Part shown: one piece after another, positions 12,598 to 14,613 of the stretch
How positions within the stretch are numbered: the stretch's first letter is position 1
Layout of the letters: every line of letters begins with the position of its first letter
Assembly: GCA_036554605.1 (NCBI GenBank)
Contig: DATBMY010000220.1
Span: forward strand, 1-14,613
DNA length: 14,613 bases
Origin: DATBMY01 sp036554605
GTDB lineage: Bacteria; Acidobacteriota; Blastocatellia; UBA7656
Direction of reading: 5' to 3'
Program-made: the position numbers and the translations under genes
The notes under the pieces: model-generated
The model's database searches: none
Seen by the model: only the letters and a program-made list of their open reading frames with translations
Told to the model about the DNA's origin: nothing

Positions 12598-14037
12598 TCA
12601 TCGTTTCTTTTTCTTCTTTCTCCGTTTAGTAGCCTTGCGGCGGTTGCCCGCCCCAAACCCCGGGAGCCCGCCGCCCCCAAGCAATCCGCCCGCCAGTTTC
12701 CCGCCCAATCCGCCCATCATTCCCCCCAAGCCCCCGGAGGTCATCATGCGCATCATCTTGCGCATCTCCGTGTACTCGTTGATCATCTGGTTGACTTCCT
12801 GGACGGTCGTGCCGCTCCCGCGCGCAATGCGCTTGCGGCGCGAGGCATTGAGGATTGCGTGATCGCGCCGCTCCTCCGGCGTCATCGAATTTATAATCGC
12901 CTCGGTAAGCTTGAGCTTATCCTCCATCTCCGCCGTCTGCTCGGGCGTCATCCTCAAGCCTCCGAACAATCCTGACGGGAGCATGTCGAGCAGCTTATCC
13001 ATAGAGCCCAGGCGCTTCATCTGGCGAAGCTGATCGCGAAAATCTTCCAGCGAGAACTTATCGCGCTGAAGCTTCTCTTGAAGCTCGAGCGCCTTCTGCT
13101 CGTCGACTTCGGACTGGACCTTCTCTATTAGCGACAGCACGTCGCCCATGCCGAGTATTCGCTGGGCTATGCGATCGGGATAAAACGGCTCAATAGCATC
13201 GTATTTCTCGCCCACCCCTATAAACTTGATAGGCTGGCCGGTCACTTCCTTTATGGACAAAGCGGCGCCGCCTCGCGTGTCGCCCTCCATCTTTGTCAGC
13301 ACGACCCCGGTAAGCCCTACCTGCTCGTGAAACTGCTGCGCGCTTCGCACAGCGTCCTGACCCGTCATAGCATCGGCGATAAATAGAATCTCGCCCGGTT
13401 GAGTCTGCTCCTTTATCTGCTGAAGCTCAACCATAAGCTCTTCATCGACGTGGAGCCGTCCCGCGGTATCTATCAATAGAGTGTCATAGCCCGTAAGCTG
13501 GCACTCACGCATGGCGAGCCGGCATAATTCGACCGGGTCATTTATTTCCGGCGCTTCAAATACAGGCTGGCCGATTGCCTTGCCGATGATCGAGAGCTGC
13601 TGGCGCGCCGCGGGACGATAAACGTCGACGGAAACCATAAGGGGGCGACGTTTCTGCCCCTCGGCCAAAAGCTTTGCAATCTTGCCTGTGGTGGTAGTCT
13701 TACCTGAACCTTGAAGGCCGACGATCATTACTACATTCGGAATGCGCTTTGTGAAAAGAAGCTGAGTAGAAGTTCCGCCGAGCATCTCAACCAGCTCGTC
13801 GTGGACAATCTTTACAACCTGTTGCGCGGGAGAGAGCGATCCTATGACCTCTTGCCCCAGGGCTTTCTCTCTTACGCGGTCGACAAAGGACTTGACGACC
13901 TTGAAGTTCACGTCCGCTTCGAGCAGCGCAATGCGAATCTCGCGCATCGCCGCTTCGATATTAGACTCAGTCAATCGCCCCTGACCGCGCAGGTCCTTAA
14001 GGACTTTTCTTAATTTGTCTGAAAGCGCTTCAAACAT
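12598..14037 (-). CDS. ffh: Signal recognition particle protein Ffh (SRP54)
   Basis: Ffh and 4.5S RNA form the signal recognition particle, which takes nascent membrane proteins to FtsY and SecYEG. The protein has 479 residues. The N domain (1-95) has ALLEADVNFKVVKSF. The G domain includes the P-loop GLQGSGKT (107-114), DVYRPAA (138-144), DTAGR (190-194) and TKMEGD (248-253). The M domain (about 320-435) is Met-rich and contains RRKRIARGSG (400-409), the SRP RNA-binding motif. After about residue 435 there is a Gly/Met/Leu-rich tail (GGLGGMMGGLGG), then 15 mostly basic residues, ending in KKKKKR. Ffh of this type is normally 440-460 residues, so the end is somewhat long. ATG at 14037 has no clear ribosome binding site. 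It lies 190 bases upstream of rpsP on the same strand. Confidence 0.98.
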   Translation of the reverse strand: MFEALSDKLRKVLKDLRGQGRLTESNIEAAMREIRIALLEADVNFKVVKSFVDRVREKALGQEVIGSLSPAQQVVKIVHDELVEMLGGTSTQLLFTKRIPNVVMIVGLQGSGKTTTTGKIAKLLAEGQKRRPLMVSVDVYRPAARQQLSIIGKAIGQPVFEAPEINDPVELCRLAMRECQLTGYDTLLIDTAGRLHVDEELMVELQQIKEQTQPGEILFIADAMTGQDAVRSAQQFHEQVGLTGVVLTKMEGDTRGGAALSIKEVTGQPIKFIGVGEKYDAIEPFYPDRIAQRILGMGDVLSLIEKVQSEVDEQKALELQEKLQRDKFSLEDFRDQLRQMKRLGSMDKLLDMLPSGLFGGLRMTPEQTAEMEDKLKLTEAIINSMTPEERRDHAILNASRRKRIARGSGTTVQEVNQMINEYTEMRKMMRMMTSGGLGGMMGGLGGKLAGGLLGGGGLPGFGAGNRRKATKRRKKKKKR

Positions 14038-14069
14038 GATCGATTCAGCCTAAACACAGAATCTAATAA

Positions 14070-14096
14070 AGTATATGCCATAAAGACATATGTCAA
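14070..14096 (-). promoter_or_regulatory. Candidate sigma-70 promoter for ffh
   Basis: On the minus strand a perfect TTGACA (14091-14096) is followed after 15 bases by TATACT (14070-14075); TACTTT two bases further gives 17-base spacing. This lies about 35 bases upstream of the ffh ATG. The perfect palindrome GACATATGTC (14085-14094) overlaps the -35, a typical place for an operator. Confidence 0.45.
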
Positions 14097-14150
14097 GCCG
14101 GATGAAAACTTGCCTGACAGACACATATACTTCACTGCTATCACAAAACA

Positions 14151-14179
14151 AAAGGGAGAGCCGAGTGGGCCCTCCCTTT
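14151..14179 (-). terminator. Intrinsic terminator-like hairpin for the right-hand gene
   Basis: AAAGGGAG (14151-14158) and CTCCCTTT (14172-14179) form an 8-bp stem with a 13-base loop. On the minus strand the stem is followed by TGTTTTG, part of a T-rich tract, as expected of a Rho-independent terminator. It is 47 bases past the stop of the gene at 14227. Confidence 0.65.
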
Positions 14180-14187
14180 CAAGTAAG

Positions 14188-14215
14188 GTCAGGTGAGAGT
14201 TGCCCCTCACCTGAC
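14188..14215. repeat. Second perfect hairpin after the right-hand gene
   Basis: GTCAGGTGAG (14188-14197) and CTCACCTGAC (14206-14215) make a perfect 10-bp stem with an eight-base loop, 12 bases past the stop at 14227. It is followed closely by the terminator-like hairpin, so the two form a tandem 3'-end structure on the minus strand. Confidence 0.6.
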
Positions 14216-14226
14216 TCAGGTGGTCA

Positions 14227-14613
14227 TTAGTTTGTCGGGCATCGCTCCGTGCAGTTGAACGGCTGCGACGGCCCCCCGTTGGTACCAGGGTTCGTCACGA
14301 TGATGTTGCCTGGCAACCCTCGGCAGACTCTGCCTTGCGCCCTGATCGAGCTGAACGAATTGTTCGATCCTGGCTCTAGCTCCCTGAACTTCACCTTCCG
14401 CGGAGCCACTCCCCCGATCGTCACCGTCGCGTCTCGCTTGATGTTGCGGCCGGTGATATCGAGCCTGAATGTCCCGCTAGAGCTTCGGCTCAGTCTGCAG
14501 TTGGTTATCACTGCCAAGTCAAGCGGCGTCTGCCCTCCATTGCCCGGCGTTCCCGTCGGGTTGCAGGTGAACGTCACCGCGTTGCCTTGCTCGTTGCCTA
14601 GCGGACACCCCGC
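14227..14613 (-). CDS. C-terminal part of a secreted-type protein with IPT/TIG-like domain (5' end outside window)
   Basis: The frame is open to the right edge, so this is the 3' end of a longer gene; a GTG at 14577 inside it is not the start. The 128 visible residues are Gly/Pro/Thr-rich with five to six cysteines (TCNPTG, NCRLS, RVCRG, FNCTERC), as in exported proteins with disulphides. The middle section, FRLDITGRNIKRDATVTIGG followed by VAPRKVKFRE, is a good match to the IPT/TIG immunoglobulin-like fold (pattern VSGxNFxxGAxVTIGGV). Such domains are common in large cell-surface and secreted proteins of Acidobacteriota. Two hairpins follow the stop and probably end the transcript. Its function and N-terminus are unknown. 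Confidence 0.65.
   Translation of the reverse strand, partial: AGCPLGNEQGNAVTFTCNPTGTPGNGGQTPLDLAVITNCRLSRSSSGTFRLDITGRNIKRDATVTIGGVAPRKVKFRELEPGSNNSFSSIRAQGRVCRGLPGNIIVTNPGTNGGPSQPFNCTERCPTN

Noticed and set aside
14010..14210. Minus-strand frame upstream of ffh
   Set aside because: It spans the promoter, a terminator hairpin and the ffh start in another frame; no coding signs.
14227..14577. GTG at 14577 as the start of the right-hand gene
   Set aside because: The same frame stays open to the edge of the window and the sequence before it has the same Cys/Gly/Asn-rich character, so the gene is truncated by the window.
1..14613. CRISPR arrays, tRNA genes, SRP RNA, insertion sequences or prophage genes
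   Set aside because: I looked for regularly spaced repeats, tRNA-like T-loop and acceptor patterns and transposase motifs and found none; a covariance-model scan could still reveal a small RNA gene.

Overview
The window is a GC-rich bacterial chromosome segment without phage, transposase, CRISPR or rRNA/tRNA genes. A Ser/Thr kinase fused to a TolB/FlgO-like domain and a long TPR tail, several more TPR proteins, and a KhpA gene between rpsP and rimM suggest Acidobacteriota, possibly class Blastocatellia. That placement is inferred from gene content and style only; no marker phylogeny was possible.

Left part (1-3.2 kb): the 3' end of an alpha/beta hydrolase gene, a small cysteine-containing protein of unknown function (156-548, +), and convergent to it the large kinase-TolB-TPR gene (552-3170, -). 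Next (3.2-5.8 kb, all -) come a decayed D-aminoacylase-type amidohydrolase pseudogene, a flavin reductase-like gene and an exported TPR-like protein. A second exported TPR protein (6036-7112, +) is divergent from the latter across a 250-bp spacer.

Middle (7.1-9.9 kb): an aldose-epimerase-like gene (-) whose last 12 codons are written in a G-rich heptamer repeat, then queC (+, queuosine pathway), a small charged CsbD-like protein (+), a small TPR gene (-) and a 30-residue single-helix membrane ORF (-) directly upstream of it. A repeat made of nested inverted repeats fills 9882-9950.

Right part (9.97-14.04 kb, all -): the conserved translation/SRP block, transcribed in the order ffh, rpsP, khpA, rimM, trmD, rplS. 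It covers protein targeting, ribosomal proteins S16 and L19, 30S maturation (RimM), an RNA-binding KH protein and tRNA m1G37 methylation (TrmD). rpsP starts with TTG, khpA/rimM overlap as TAGTG, and L19 has a long Ala/Pro tail. Beyond ffh lie two hairpins, one with a T-rich tract, ending a secreted-type protein that runs off the right edge.

Most of the window is ordinary chromosomal content. I see no convincing new multi-gene system. The most unusual items are the amidohydrolase pseudogene, the repeat that became coding sequence and forms a G-quadruplex motif, the tiny membrane ORF, and the leader hairpins in the ribosomal-protein block.
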